DNA of 7,558 bases from Bacteroidaceae bacterium (GCA_017548225.1 JAFYMV010000204.1:1-7558); one strand, 5' to 3'; positions 1-7,348 are shown, counted from the stretch's first letter. Notes: generated from the sequence alone by a model not told the origin. A program made the numbers and translations.

Positions 1-1963
1 CTACGCCGAGTTTTTGTGCTTTCTCGAGTTTGGCAGGGCCCATATCGCGACCGGCAAGGATAAAGCTGGTTTTGCTGGAAATAGACGATACATTGGTGCC
101 GCCATGTTGCTCAATCATGGCCTTGTACTCATTTCGTGAGTGCTGGGCAAAGACACCACTGATGACGATGCTCTTACCTGCGAGTTTGTCGGTACACTCG
201 ATGCTCTCGTCTATCACAATCTCCATTTGCAGGCCTGCTTCCTTGAGGCGTGCCACAAGGGTACGACACTGCTCATTGGCAAAGAAGCGGAGGATGCTTT
301 GCGCTATCTTCTCGCCAATCTCATCTACGGCGATAAGTTCTTCGAAAGTGGCATTTTCCAGACGCTCCATGGAGCCGAATGCGCGGGCAAGTTTCTTGGC
401 TACGGTTTCACCGACAAAGCGGATGCCGATGGCAAAGAGTACGCGTTCGAAGGGCACCTCGCGTGAACGCTCTATGCTGCGTACGATATTCTCTGCCGAC
501 TTGTAGCCCATGCGCTCAAGACGACTGATATGGGGGATGCGCAAAGCGTAGAGGTCGGCAGCATCGTGGATGAGCCCTACCGAATAGAGCAAGTCAACCG
601 TTTCGGCACCGAGTCCGTCAATATTCATGGCCTTGCGTGAGATGAAATGCTCGATACGGCCCTTGATTTGTGGCGGACAGGTGGTGTCATTGGGACAGAA
701 GATAGCCGCCTCGCCCTCTACCCGCATGAGTGGAGTGCCACACTCGGGACAACGGGTGATGAAGCGTACCTTTTCGCCCATCATGAAAGAGCGAGCGTCA
801 AGGTCTACGGCAGTAATCTTGGGGATGATCTCACCGCCCTTCTCTACGAATACCATATCACCGATGTGCAGGTCGAGGTTTTCCATGAAGTCCGCATTGT
901 GCAGAGTGGCGCGCTTGACCATGGTGCCCGAGAGTTGCACCGGCTCAAAGTTTGCCACTGGAGTAACCGTGCCCGTGCGCCCCACCTGATAGGTGACCTC
1001 GCTCAAGCGTGTGAGTGCCTTCTCGGCTTGAAACTTATAGGCAATAGCCCATCGGGGTACTTTGGCTGTATAGCCCAATGTGCGTTGTTGAGCCAGTGAG
1101 TTGACCTTGATGACAATACCGTCGGTAGCTACGGGAAGATTCTTTCGCTCGGTATCCCAGTAGTTGATATAGTCAAACACCTCCTCGAGTGTAGTGCATT
1201 TGCGCATGGCTGGCGACACTTTGAAGCCCCATTGTACAGCCTGTTGCAAGCACTCGTAGTGCCCCTCGCTGGGGAGCGACTCGCCCAACATGTAATATAG
1301 ATATGCATCCAGTTTGCGCGATGCTACAATGGCCGAGTTCTGCAGTTTAAGTGTGCCCGAAGCGGCATTGCGCGGATTGGCAAAGAGAGATTCTTCCTGC
1401 GCTTCACGCTCGCGGTTGAGTCGGTCAAACTGTTCCCAAGGCATCAGTATCTCGCCACGAATCTCAAATTCACGAGGCCATCCTTCACCCTGCAATACGA
1501 GCGGTATACTCTGTATCGTGCGTACATTGGCGGTTACATCATCGCCCTGCACACCATCGCCACGCGTTACGGCACGCACCAAGCGGCCCTCCTCATAGGT
1601 GAGCGAGATAGAGAGTCCGTCATACTTAATCTCACAGCACAACTCGAATGGCTCGCTACCCAATACACGCTGTACACGCTCGTAAAAGTCGCGCACCTCA
1701 CCTTCAGAATAGGTATTTCCCAACGACAGCATGGGGTACTTATGCGCCACTTGTACAAATTCACTGGTAATGTCGCTACCTACACGCATGGTGGGCGATG
1801 TGGGGTCGAAGAGTTCGGGGTGTTGTGCCTCGAGATCCTGCAACTCGCGCATCAATTGGTCAAACTCGTAGTCCGATATCTCGGGAGCATTGAGCACATA
1901 GTAATTGTGGTTATGTCGGTGCAGCTCGCTACGCAGCTGCGCTATTCGTTCTTGGGCGGTCAT
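1..1963 (-). CDS. ligA: NAD+-dependent DNA ligase LigA (3' end cut by window edge)
   Basis: LigA joins nicks in duplex DNA using NAD+ as adenylate donor, in Okazaki fragment joining and repair. The minus-strand frame from ATG 1963 stays open to the window edge (654 residues visible; the family is about 665-670, so only some 10-20 residues are missing). Domains in order: Ia NMN-binding region with YYVLNAPEISDYEFD (21-35); adenylation domain with catalytic K113 in EIKYDG (111-116), RGDG (134-137), IRGE (168-171), ANPRNAASG (195-203), DGIVIKV (281-287) and PRWAIAYKF (303-311); OB fold starting VGRTGTVTPVA (327-337); four-cysteine zinc finger C405/C408/C423/C429; helix-hairpin-helix region about 440-590; BRCT domain from about 592, with GKSIVISG. 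All key residues are present, so this is an intact gene and not a pseudogene. No in-frame ATG lies between 1963 and the upstream stop at 2041-2039, which fixes the start. It is divergent from the LOG gene. Confidence 0.97.
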   Translation of the reverse strand, partial: MTAQERIAQLRSELHRHNHNYYVLNAPEISDYEFDQLMRELQDLEAQHPELFDPTSPTMRVGSDITSEFVQVAHKYPMLSLGNTYSEGEVRDFYERVQRVLGSEPFELCCEIKYDGLSISLTYEEGRLVRAVTRGDGVQGDDVTANVRTIQSIPLVLQGEGWPREFEIRGEILMPWEQFDRLNREREAQEESLFANPRNAASGTLKLQNSAIVASRKLDAYLYYMLGESLPSEGHYECLQQAVQWGFKVSPAMRKCTTLEEVFDYINYWDTERKNLPVATDGIVIKVNSLAQQRTLGYTAKVPRWAIAYKFQAEKALTRLSEVTYQVGRTGTVTPVANFEPVQLSGTMVKRATLHNADFMENLDLHIGDMVFVEKGGEIIPKITAVDLDARSFMMGEKVRFITRCPECGTPLMRVEGEAAIFCPNDTTCPPQIKGRIEHFISRKAMNIDGLGAETVDLLYSVGLIHDAADLYALRIPHISRLERMGYKSAENIVRSIERSREVPFERVLFAIGIRFVGETVAKKLARAFGSMERLENATFEELIAVDEIGEKIAQSILRFFANEQCRTLVARLKEAGLQMEIVIDESIECTDKLAGKSIVISGVFAQHSRNEYKAMIEQHGGTNVSSISSKTSFILAGRDMGPAKLEKAQKLGV

Positions 1964-1985
1964 GAGTAGTGTATATATAATGGTG

Positions 1986-2016
1986 CGAAGATAATGAAAA
2001 CCGAGAGTAGAACAAA
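1986..2016 (-). promoter_or_regulatory. Candidate Bacteroidota-type promoter for ligA
   Basis: On the minus strand, TTTG (2016-2013) is followed after 19 bases by TATCTTCG (1993-1986). This matches the Bacteroides primary sigma factor pattern TTTG (-33) and TAnnTTTG (-7) with one mismatch. Transcription would start near 1980-1983, giving a leader of about 20 bases before ATG 1963. No Shine-Dalgarno sequence precedes the ATG, which is usual in this phylum. The motif match is seen; promoter activity is inferred. Confidence 0.6.
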
Positions 2017-2076
2017 ATAATTTGATAACAATATTCTCTCATTTTTATATAAACAAATAAGTAGAACGATACGCTT

Positions 2077-2105
2077 TTTGTTGTGCGAAATTATTACTAC
2101 CTTTA
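2077..2105 (+). promoter_or_regulatory. Candidate Bacteroidota-type promoter for the LOG-addB-like operon
   Basis: TTTG at 2077-2080 lies 17 bases before TACCTTTA at 2098-2105, which matches TAnnTTTG except for the last base. The spacing is slightly shorter than at the ligA promoter. A start near 2109-2112 would leave a leader of about 12-15 bases before ATG 2124. It is back to back with the ligA promoter in an AT-rich 160-bp gap. The match is partial, so the call is tentative. Confidence 0.45.
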
Positions 2106-2123
2106 CGAAAAATTCATCGAATC

Positions 2124-3248
2124 ATGGCAAGCAACCACTATCACGAGATAAAGTCAATAGACGAACTGCGAATGATGCTCACGACACATGAGCGCATAGA
2201 GCGTTGCGTGTTTCAAGACATGGACTTCTCGGAGTTGACCGAAGAGTGTAATACGGCACGCTACTTTGACTGTATGTTTATGGGATGTACATTCAGCAAG
2301 CCCATGCGTATACAGATTGACCGCAGTTGCCTTATCTTCTCGCATATCAGCGTACCTTACAACTGCTTTCGCAATGAGCTATACAAGGCGGAGGACCTGT
2401 ATGACAACTATGCCATCGGCGAGCCCGAGAGCTACCATGCATGCTACGACTACAAGGTGTATGCGCACTATCTCGGCATGGGCAAGACGGCGACCGATAT
2501 CAAGGAGACATTGGCACGCACCCTGCACGATCATGCCATGAGTGATTCGCTGCACGACTTTCTTGCCCAATACGATGAGCGCCATGTGGTAGGCATCATG
2601 GGCGGACATGGGCTATTGCGTACTGACCCTGCCTATCGCAAGGTGGTGATGATAAGCAAGCGACTCACCGAAGAGGGATACCTGATGATCAGCGGAGGCG
2701 GACCTGGTGCTATGGAGGCCACCCACCTGGGGGCCTGGTTGGCAGGACGCACGGCAGAGGAGGTGGACAATGCCATCAGCATACTCGCCGTAGCACCTTC
2801 GTATGAGGATACCTTGTGGCTCGATACTGCCATGCATGTGCGCGCCCTCTACCCTACCGGAAACTACAAGAGTCTCGGCGTACCCACCTGGCTATATGGC
2901 CACGAGCCCGCCACTCCCTTTGCCACACACATAGCCAAATATTTCGAGAATGCCATTCGCGAAGACGGCATACTCACCATTGCCAAAGGAGGTATCATCT
3001 ACTCGCCTGGTAGTGCGGGCACCATGCAAGAGATATTCCAAGATGCTGTACAAAATCACTACTTGAGCTTTGGATATGCCAGCCCGATGATATTTCTCGG
3101 CACCGACTATTGGGCCGACGAGATGCCCGTATACCCCATGTTGCAGCACCTTGCCGCAAAGGGTAAATACCGTAATTTGTTGCTCTCATTAGTGGACGAC
3201 GAGCAAGAGATAGTAAAAACGATTAAGGAATTTAGTCGTGAGCTTTGA
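2124..3248 (+). CDS. Large LOG-family (lysine decarboxylase-like Rossmann) protein with N-terminal pentapeptide-like domain
   Basis: This 374-residue protein has a C-terminal LOG-type Rossmann domain (about 150-374). Its marks are VVGIMGGHG (155-163), SGGGPGAMEA (190-199) and PGSAGTMQE (295-303), which correspond to the family motifs GGGxGxMxA and PGGxGTxxE. Characterised LOG and PpnN enzymes cleave nucleoside 5'-monophosphates to a free base plus ribose 5-phosphate, so a cytosolic nucleotide hydrolase is the best guess, but the substrate is unknown. The PGG of the second motif reads PGS here, while the end glutamate E303 is kept. The first 150 residues are outside the minimal LOG fold and include hydrophobic/aromatic stretches reminiscent of pentapeptide repeats (CVFQDMDFSEL, YFDCMFMGCTF, SCLIFSHI). 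No signal peptide or membrane segment is seen. ATG 2124 is the first in-frame start after the candidate promoter. The AddB-like gene follows after 26 bases, so the two are probably co-transcribed. Confidence 0.85.
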   Translation: MASNHYHEIKSIDELRMMLTTHERIERCVFQDMDFSELTEECNTARYFDCMFMGCTFSKPMRIQIDRSCLIFSHISVPYNCFRNELYKAEDLYDNYAIGEPESYHACYDYKVYAHYLGMGKTATDIKETLARTLHDHAMSDSLHDFLAQYDERHVVGIMGGHGLLRTDPAYRKVVMISKRLTEEGYLMISGGGPGAMEATHLGAWLAGRTAEEVDNAISILAVAPSYEDTLWLDTAMHVRALYPTGNYKSLGVPTWLYGHEPATPFATHIAKYFENAIREDGILTIAKGGIIYSPGSAGTMQEIFQDAVQNHYLSFGYASPMIFLGTDYWADEMPVYPMLQHLAAKGKYRNLLLSLVDDEQEIVKTIKEFSREL

Positions 3249-3274
3249 GCTTTCGACTCTTAAACTTTCACACT

Positions 3275-6172
3275 ATGAAACCTTTTCTACAAGCAGTAGC
3301 TCAAGACATATACCGTCGCTTTGGCGATGACCAGAGCCGTATAGCAGTAATATTCCCCGGTAAGCGTGCGGGGCTATGGTTTGACCGTTACCTATACGAA
3401 TGTGCCGAGCGCCCCCTATGGTCGCCAGCTTATGTAACGATTGACGAACTATTCGGCAGCATGTCCGAACTGAACAAGGAGTTGCCCATACGCTCGGTAT
3501 GCATGCTCTATGAGATATTTTGCCGACTAACGGGAAGCACCGAGACATTGGACGATTTCTATTACTGGGGCGAACTGATGCTTGCCGACTTTGACGACAT
3601 TGACAAGAATCATGTCGATGCCGAGCGTCTCTTTGTCAATCTCTCCAATATCAAGGAGCTGGAGGGGCAGTTTGAATACCTTACCAAAGAGCAGCGCGAG
3701 CTCTTGAGCCGCTTCTTCTCCGGATTGCGCGACGAGACGAAACAGACGGAACTGAAGAAACGATTCATCGAGCTATGGCAGGTGATGGGCAAGATCTATG
3801 AAGAGTTGCGCGCTGCGATGCAGGCAAAGGGAATGGCCTACGAGGGTATGCTCTACCGCGATGGTATAGAGCATTTCGATGAATCGCTGCTTACCTACGA
3901 CCACTATGTGGTGGTAGGATTCAATGTACTCAATCGCGTAGAGCAGGAGCTCTTCGACCGTCTCAAAGAGAGTGGCAAGGCGCTGTTCTACTGGGATTAC
4001 GACCATTACTACTACGACAATGCACAACACGAGGCGGGCACCTTCGTACGCGAGAACATCGCGCGCTATGGCAATGCACTGGAGGATGATAGCCTGTATG
4101 ACAACCTGCGCCATCTGCCCGAGATAACTTGCATCAGCGCCTCTACTGACAATGCCCAGGCACGCTACCTGCACACTTGGATTACCGAAAACCTGACCGA
4201 GCGTGAAGAGGAGACTGCAGTGGTATTGTGCAACGAAGACATTGTACAGTCGGTACTGCATGCCTTGCCCAACGATAAGGTGGAAAATGTGAATATCACT
4301 ATGGGATTCAAGCTCGCGCAGACCGCCCCCTACACCCTGATGAATGCTTATCTAGACCTCCACACCAAAGGCTTTGACAAGACGCAGGGAATGTACATGC
4401 TCGACGAAGTATCCAAACTCCTCTCCCACATCTACATACAACGACTGTATCCTGAAGCCGAAGCGCTACGAGGGGAACTAATGCATAGCAAGCGCATATA
4501 CATCAATACGGCCGACAAGGAATACAAAGATCCACAACTGAAGGCACTGCTCACGCAACCCGCCGACAATAAGGAGCTGCTCTCCACACTCGGTACACTG
4601 ATTGGCCATGCCGGGCAGCTGTTCGCATCAAACAAGGACAAAGACAGCCACTTTGTACAGTTGGCCGAAGAATCGTTGTTCCAAATACACCGCATCGTCG
4701 AGAATTTCAAGACACTCGTCGATGAGGGTACACTGCGCATCACCACGAAGACCCTTGTGCGTCTCATGCAGCGCATGATGTTGCAGGTGTCTATCCCCTT
4801 CCATGGCGAGCCGGCTATCGGCCTGCAGGTGATGGGCGTACTGGAGACGCGCAACCTTGACTTCCGTCACTTGATACTCCTCTCCGCGAATGAAGGCAAG
4901 TTGCCCAAGATGTCGCACGAGTCATCATTCATCCCCTACAACCTGCGTGAAGCCTTCGGCATGAACACGCTACAACGCCAAAACGCCGTATATGCCTACT
5001 ATTTCTACCGCGCCATACAGCGTGCCGAGAAGGTTACCATCGTATATAATAATGGTACCGACGGACTCAACAAGCAGGAGCCTTCGCGCTACATCATGCA
5101 GTTGCAGGTAGAGTATCCCGGCAAGCTCACATCATGGGAGATGTACTCACCATCACAAGCGAAGATCACCCCGGAGATATCCGTAGAGCAAACAGCCGAG
5201 ACACGACGCAAGCTACAAGAGCACTTCCGCTTCGAGCCAAACAAGAAGCCCATATTCCGCCTGTCGCCCTCTACGCTCAACGACTATCTTGATTGCCGCT
5301 TACGCTTCTACTTGAAGCACATCGAAGAGCTCAACCCGCCCCAAGAGGTGAACGCAGATGTCGATGTGGCATCATTGGGTACTATCTTCCATAAGAGTGC
5401 CGAACTTGCCTACGACCACCTGACCGAGCGTAACAACACCATCACCAAGGAGGATATCGAAACCCTGTTGGCGGATGAATTGCGCTTAAGAGGTTTTGTC
5501 GACACAGCCTTCCGCACGGAGTTCTTCCACGCTGAGCCCGATGCGCCGCTCAAGTACAACGGCACGCAGCTCATCGTGCACCATGTCATCTGTAGCTACC
5601 TGCGCCAACTGCTCACGATGGACAAGCGCCGCACACCGTTCAACTACATCGAGAGTGAGAAAAAGATACGAAAGACACTCTCTATCAATAGTCATGGCAC
5701 CCAGCTCGATGTATTGCTGGGAGGTACCATTGACCGTATAGATAGTAAGATTGACGAGCGCGGACGCGAGATAACGCGCATCATTGACTATAAGACAGGT
5801 GGTGCCCAGAAGGAGGTGAAGAACATTGACGAACTATTCCAACGCGACAAGTCGCGCGACGGCTATGTGTTTCAGGCCTTCTACTACGCCTACCTCATGA
5901 GCAATGTCTATGCATGCATAGCCCCCTCGCTGCTCTTCGTGCGCAACACATCAGACACAACCTTCGAGCCCAACATCATCATTGACACCCACCCAGTAGA
6001 AGATTTCAGTATCTATAACGATCAGTTCGGCACCTTGCTACACAACACCATCGAAGAGATTTTCAATAGCGACATCCCCTACACCGCCACCACGAATGTA
6101 GAGGCATGCAAATACTGCAAGTTTACCGCGCTATGTGGCAGAGAGGTCAAAGATGCCAATCTGAACGGATGA
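3275..6172 (+). CDS. AddB-like PD-(D/E)XK nuclease family protein (double-strand break processing)
   Basis: 965 residues, numbered from ATG 3275. The N-terminal part is a degenerate superfamily 1 helicase fold: VIFPGKRAGLWF (25-36) stands where AddB of Bacillus has a Walker A, but no GxxGxGKT is visible, so ATP hydrolysis here is unlikely. QVMGVLETRNLDF (518-530), NEGKLP (539-544) and SFIPYNLREAFG (551-562) are family hallmarks. The C-terminal nuclease domain has H706 in GTIFHKSAE, D820 in GGTIDRID, D838-Y-K840 in IIDYKTG and the QxxxY pair Q866/Y870. Cysteines C674, C945, C948 and C954 (the last three spaced C-x2-C-x5-C) match the AddB iron-sulfur staple. In AddAB, this nuclease cuts one strand during end resection for RecA loading. 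ATG 3275 is preferred over an in-frame TTG at 3245, because homologues start at the MKPFLQAVA-like segment. No addA-like helicase gene follows; the next gene is convergent purC. Confidence 0.9.
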   Translation: MKPFLQAVAQDIYRRFGDDQSRIAVIFPGKRAGLWFDRYLYECAERPLWSPAYVTIDELFGSMSELNKELPIRSVCMLYEIFCRLTGSTETLDDFYYWGELMLADFDDIDKNHVDAERLFVNLSNIKELEGQFEYLTKEQRELLSRFFSGLRDETKQTELKKRFIELWQVMGKIYEELRAAMQAKGMAYEGMLYRDGIEHFDESLLTYDHYVVVGFNVLNRVEQELFDRLKESGKALFYWDYDHYYYDNAQHEAGTFVRENIARYGNALEDDSLYDNLRHLPEITCISASTDNAQARYLHTWITENLTEREEETAVVLCNEDIVQSVLHALPNDKVENVNITMGFKLAQTAPYTLMNAYLDLHTKGFDKTQGMYMLDEVSKLLSHIYIQRLYPEAEALRGELMHSKRIYINTADKEYKDPQLKALLTQPADNKELLSTLGTLIGHAGQLFASNKDKDSHFVQLAEESLFQIHRIVENFKTLVDEGTLRITTKTLVRLMQRMMLQVSIPFHGEPAIGLQVMGVLETRNLDFRHLILLSANEGKLPKMSHESSFIPYNLREAFGMNTLQRQNAVYAYYFYRAIQRAEKVTIVYNNGTDGLNKQEPSRYIMQLQVEYPGKLTSWEMYSPSQAKITPEISVEQTAETRRKLQEHFRFEPNKKPIFRLSPSTLNDYLDCRLRFYLKHIEELNPPQEVNADVDVASLGTIFHKSAELAYDHLTERNNTITKEDIETLLADELRLRGFVDTAFRTEFFHAEPDAPLKYNGTQLIVHHVICSYLRQLLTMDKRRTPFNYIESEKKIRKTLSINSHGTQLDVLLGGTIDRIDSKIDERGREITRIIDYKTGGAQKEVKNIDELFQRDKSRDGYVFQAFYYAYLMSNVYACIAPSLLFVRNTSDTTFEPNIIIDTHPVEDFSIYNDQFGTLLHNTIEEIFNSDIPYTATTNVEACKYCKFTALCGREVKDANLNG

Positions 6173-6264
6173 ACAAAACGACATGCCAGGCGTTATACAG
6201 ATGTGTTTTTCATAGTAAATAGATCAACCGTCTGCGCCTGCTTGCGAAAGTCGGAAAAAGACAA

Positions 6265-6280
6265 AGCGGAAGCGTCCGCT
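6265..6280. other. Small perfect hairpin in the convergent intergenic region
   Basis: AGCGGA (6265-6270) and TCCGCT (6275-6280) form a 6-bp stem around the 4-base loop AGCG. No T-run follows on the plus strand. It lies in the otherwise featureless 6173-6284 stretch, downstream of the AddB-like gene and just before the main terminator. It may help RNA 3' end stability or may be chance. I see no gene, promoter or RNA in 6173-6264. Confidence 0.3.
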
Positions 6281-6284
6281 ATAA

Positions 6285-6327
6285 AACAAAAGCCTTGGCG
6301 TCCCCACCAAGGCTTTTGTTCTTTTAT
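6285..6327. terminator. Bidirectional intrinsic terminator between addB-like gene and purC
   Basis: AACAAAAGCCTTGG (6285-6298) and CCAAGGCTTTTGTT (6307-6320) are perfect reverse complements, a 14-bp stem with the 8-base loop CGTCCCCA. On the plus strand the stem runs into CTTTTAT (6321-6327). On the minus strand the 3' arm ends CTTTTGTT and continues TTAT, so both directions carry a T-rich tail. It sits about 112 bases after the AddB-like stop and about 51 bases after the purC stop, and so can serve both convergent transcripts. Confidence 0.88.
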
Positions 6328-6331
6328 TCTC

Positions 6332-6364
6332 TCTAGGACATCTAGATAATCTAGGGCATCTAGA
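6332..6364. repeat. TCTAG array with 9-bp period in purC 3' flank
   Basis: TCTAG begins at 6332, 6341, 6350 and 6359, exactly every 9 bases. Seen as larger units, two 15-base copies (6332-6346 and 6350-6364) differ at one base, and each is itself an inverted repeat (TCTAG, 5-base loop, CTAGA). The array lies between the purC stop (6372) and the terminator, so it would be transcribed in the purC 3' leader. CTAG is usually under-represented in bacterial genomes, which makes four in 33 bases notable. I recall similar CTAG-rich intergenic repeats in Bacteroidales but cannot confirm that here. Confidence 0.75.
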
Positions 6365-6371
6365 AATAATC

Positions 6372-7310
6372 TTACTTTGTCAGCCACTCGGTTACATTCT
6401 TCTCGATGCGTGCAGCGATGTCCTCGGTGTTCTCCTTTACGAAGGTCTCACCGGTGATGTGCTCATAGAGCTCGATGTAGCGCTCGCTGATGCCAGCAAC
6501 GATCTCGTCGGTCATCTCGGGCACCTGCTGACCCTCCTGGCCTTGGAAGCCATTGCTCATGAGCCACTCGCGTACAAACTCCTTAGAGAGCTGTTTCTGT
6601 GCCTCACCCTTCTCAAAACGCTCCTGGTAGCCCTCGCTATAGAAGTAGCGGCTGCTATCGGGAGTATGAATCTCGTCCATGAGGTAGATAGTGCCGTTGT
6701 GCTTACCAAACTCGTACTTGGTATCTACGAGGATAAGTCCGCGCTCAGCGGCCATCTCGGTACCGCGCTTGAAGAGAGCGAGGGTGTACTGCTCGAGCAA
6801 TGCATACTCCTCGGGAGTAGCGAGGCCCTTTGCCAAAATCTCTTCCTTAGAGATGTCTGCGTCGTGCTCACCAATCTCAGCCTTTGTGGTGGGGGTGATG
6901 ATGGGCTCGGGGAAACGCTCGTTCTCGCGCATGCCCTCGGGGAGCTTCACGCCACAGATCTCGCGCACACCGCTCTTATAAGCGCGCCATGCAGAACCAC
7001 AGAGGTAGCCGCGTACGATCATCTCTACGGGGAAACCCTCGCACATCACACCTACGGTAACCATAGGATCGGGAGTAGCGAGCTTCCAGTTGGGGCAGAT
7101 GTCAGTAGTAGCGTCGAGGAACTTAGCTGCAATCTGGTTGAGCATCTGGCCCTTGAAGGGGATGCCCTTGGGTAATACTACATCGAACGCAGAGATGCGG
7201 TCGGTGGCTACCATCACGAGCTTATCGCCCATGTTGTACACATCACGAACCTTGCCGTGATACACTCCCTGCTGACCGGGGAAGTTGAAGTCGGTTGCTG
7301 TTAATGCCAT
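6372..7310 (-). CDS. purC: Phosphoribosylaminoimidazole-succinocarboxamide synthase (SAICAR synthase)
   Basis: PurC joins L-aspartate to CAIR using ATP, giving SAICAR, a late step of de novo IMP synthesis in the cytosol. The 312-residue protein shows GKVRDVY (19-25, nucleotide-binding loop), DRISAFD (37-43), signature VRGYLCGSAW (99-108), PIITPTTKAE (136-145), signature LILVDTKYEFG (192-202) and DEIHTPDSSRY (212-222). It belongs to the longer class of about 300 residues (like yeast ADE1) and not to the short E. coli type of about 237. The ATG at 7310 gives a start that leads straight into the conserved N-terminus, with no Shine-Dalgarno sequence. Codon choice is strongly biased: no ATA isoleucine and almost only AAG lysine, unlike the ligA and AddB-like genes, which suggests high expression. 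It lies 38 bases after the phoH-like gene on the same strand with no promoter match between them, so the two are probably co-transcribed. Its terminator is at 6285-6320. Confidence 0.97.
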   Translation of the reverse strand: MALTATDFNFPGQQGVYHGKVRDVYNMGDKLVMVATDRISAFDVVLPKGIPFKGQMLNQIAAKFLDATTDICPNWKLATPDPMVTVGVMCEGFPVEMIVRGYLCGSAWRAYKSGVREICGVKLPEGMRENERFPEPIITPTTKAEIGEHDADISKEEILAKGLATPEEYALLEQYTLALFKRGTEMAAERGLILVDTKYEFGKHNGTIYLMDEIHTPDSSRYFYSEGYQERFEKGEAQKQLSKEFVREWLMSNGFQGQEGQQVPEMTDEIVAGISERYIELYEHITGETFVKENTEDIAARIEKNVTEWLTK

Positions 7311-7319
7311 GTCGTTTAA

Positions 7320-7344
7320 TTTTGAATTATGAATTTTGAATTAT
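7320..7344. repeat. AT-rich 11-bp direct repeat in the phoH-purC spacer
   Basis: TTTTGAATTAT occurs at 7320-7330 and 7334-7344, separated by GAA. The repeat fills most of the 38-base spacer between the phoH-like stop and the purC start. On the purC coding strand it gives an A/T-rich unstructured leader just before the start codon, which could aid initiation in a phylum that uses few Shine-Dalgarno sequences. Similar AATTC/ATGAATT repeats are, as I recall, common between Bacteroidales genes. Confidence 0.6.
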
Positions 7345-7348
7345 TTCT

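Noticed and set aside
30..1099. Several plus-strand open frames of about 108-158 residues at 30-506, 140-466, 627-989 and 647-1099
   Set aside because: They are antisense to ligA, whose full domain series is intact in one continuous minus-strand frame.
1..1963. ligA as a truncated pseudogene
   Set aside because: The lack of a stop is due to the window edge. The frame is unbroken and all catalytic and zinc-binding residues are present.
3773..4918. Minus-strand frames of up to 162 residues inside the AddB-like gene
   Set aside because: They are shadows of a continuous, motif-rich plus-strand gene, with no family resemblance.
6193..6387. A 64-residue minus-strand frame starting inside the end of purC
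   Set aside because: It crosses the TCTAG array and the terminator and overlaps the purC stop. Its LD/LE repeat pattern simply reflects the 9-bp repeat.
6459..7175. A 238-residue plus-strand open frame, leucine/alanine-rich, opposite purC
   Set aside because: It lies wholly antisense to a clear purC and results from purC codon bias, which removes stops on the other strand. It shows no recognisable motif.
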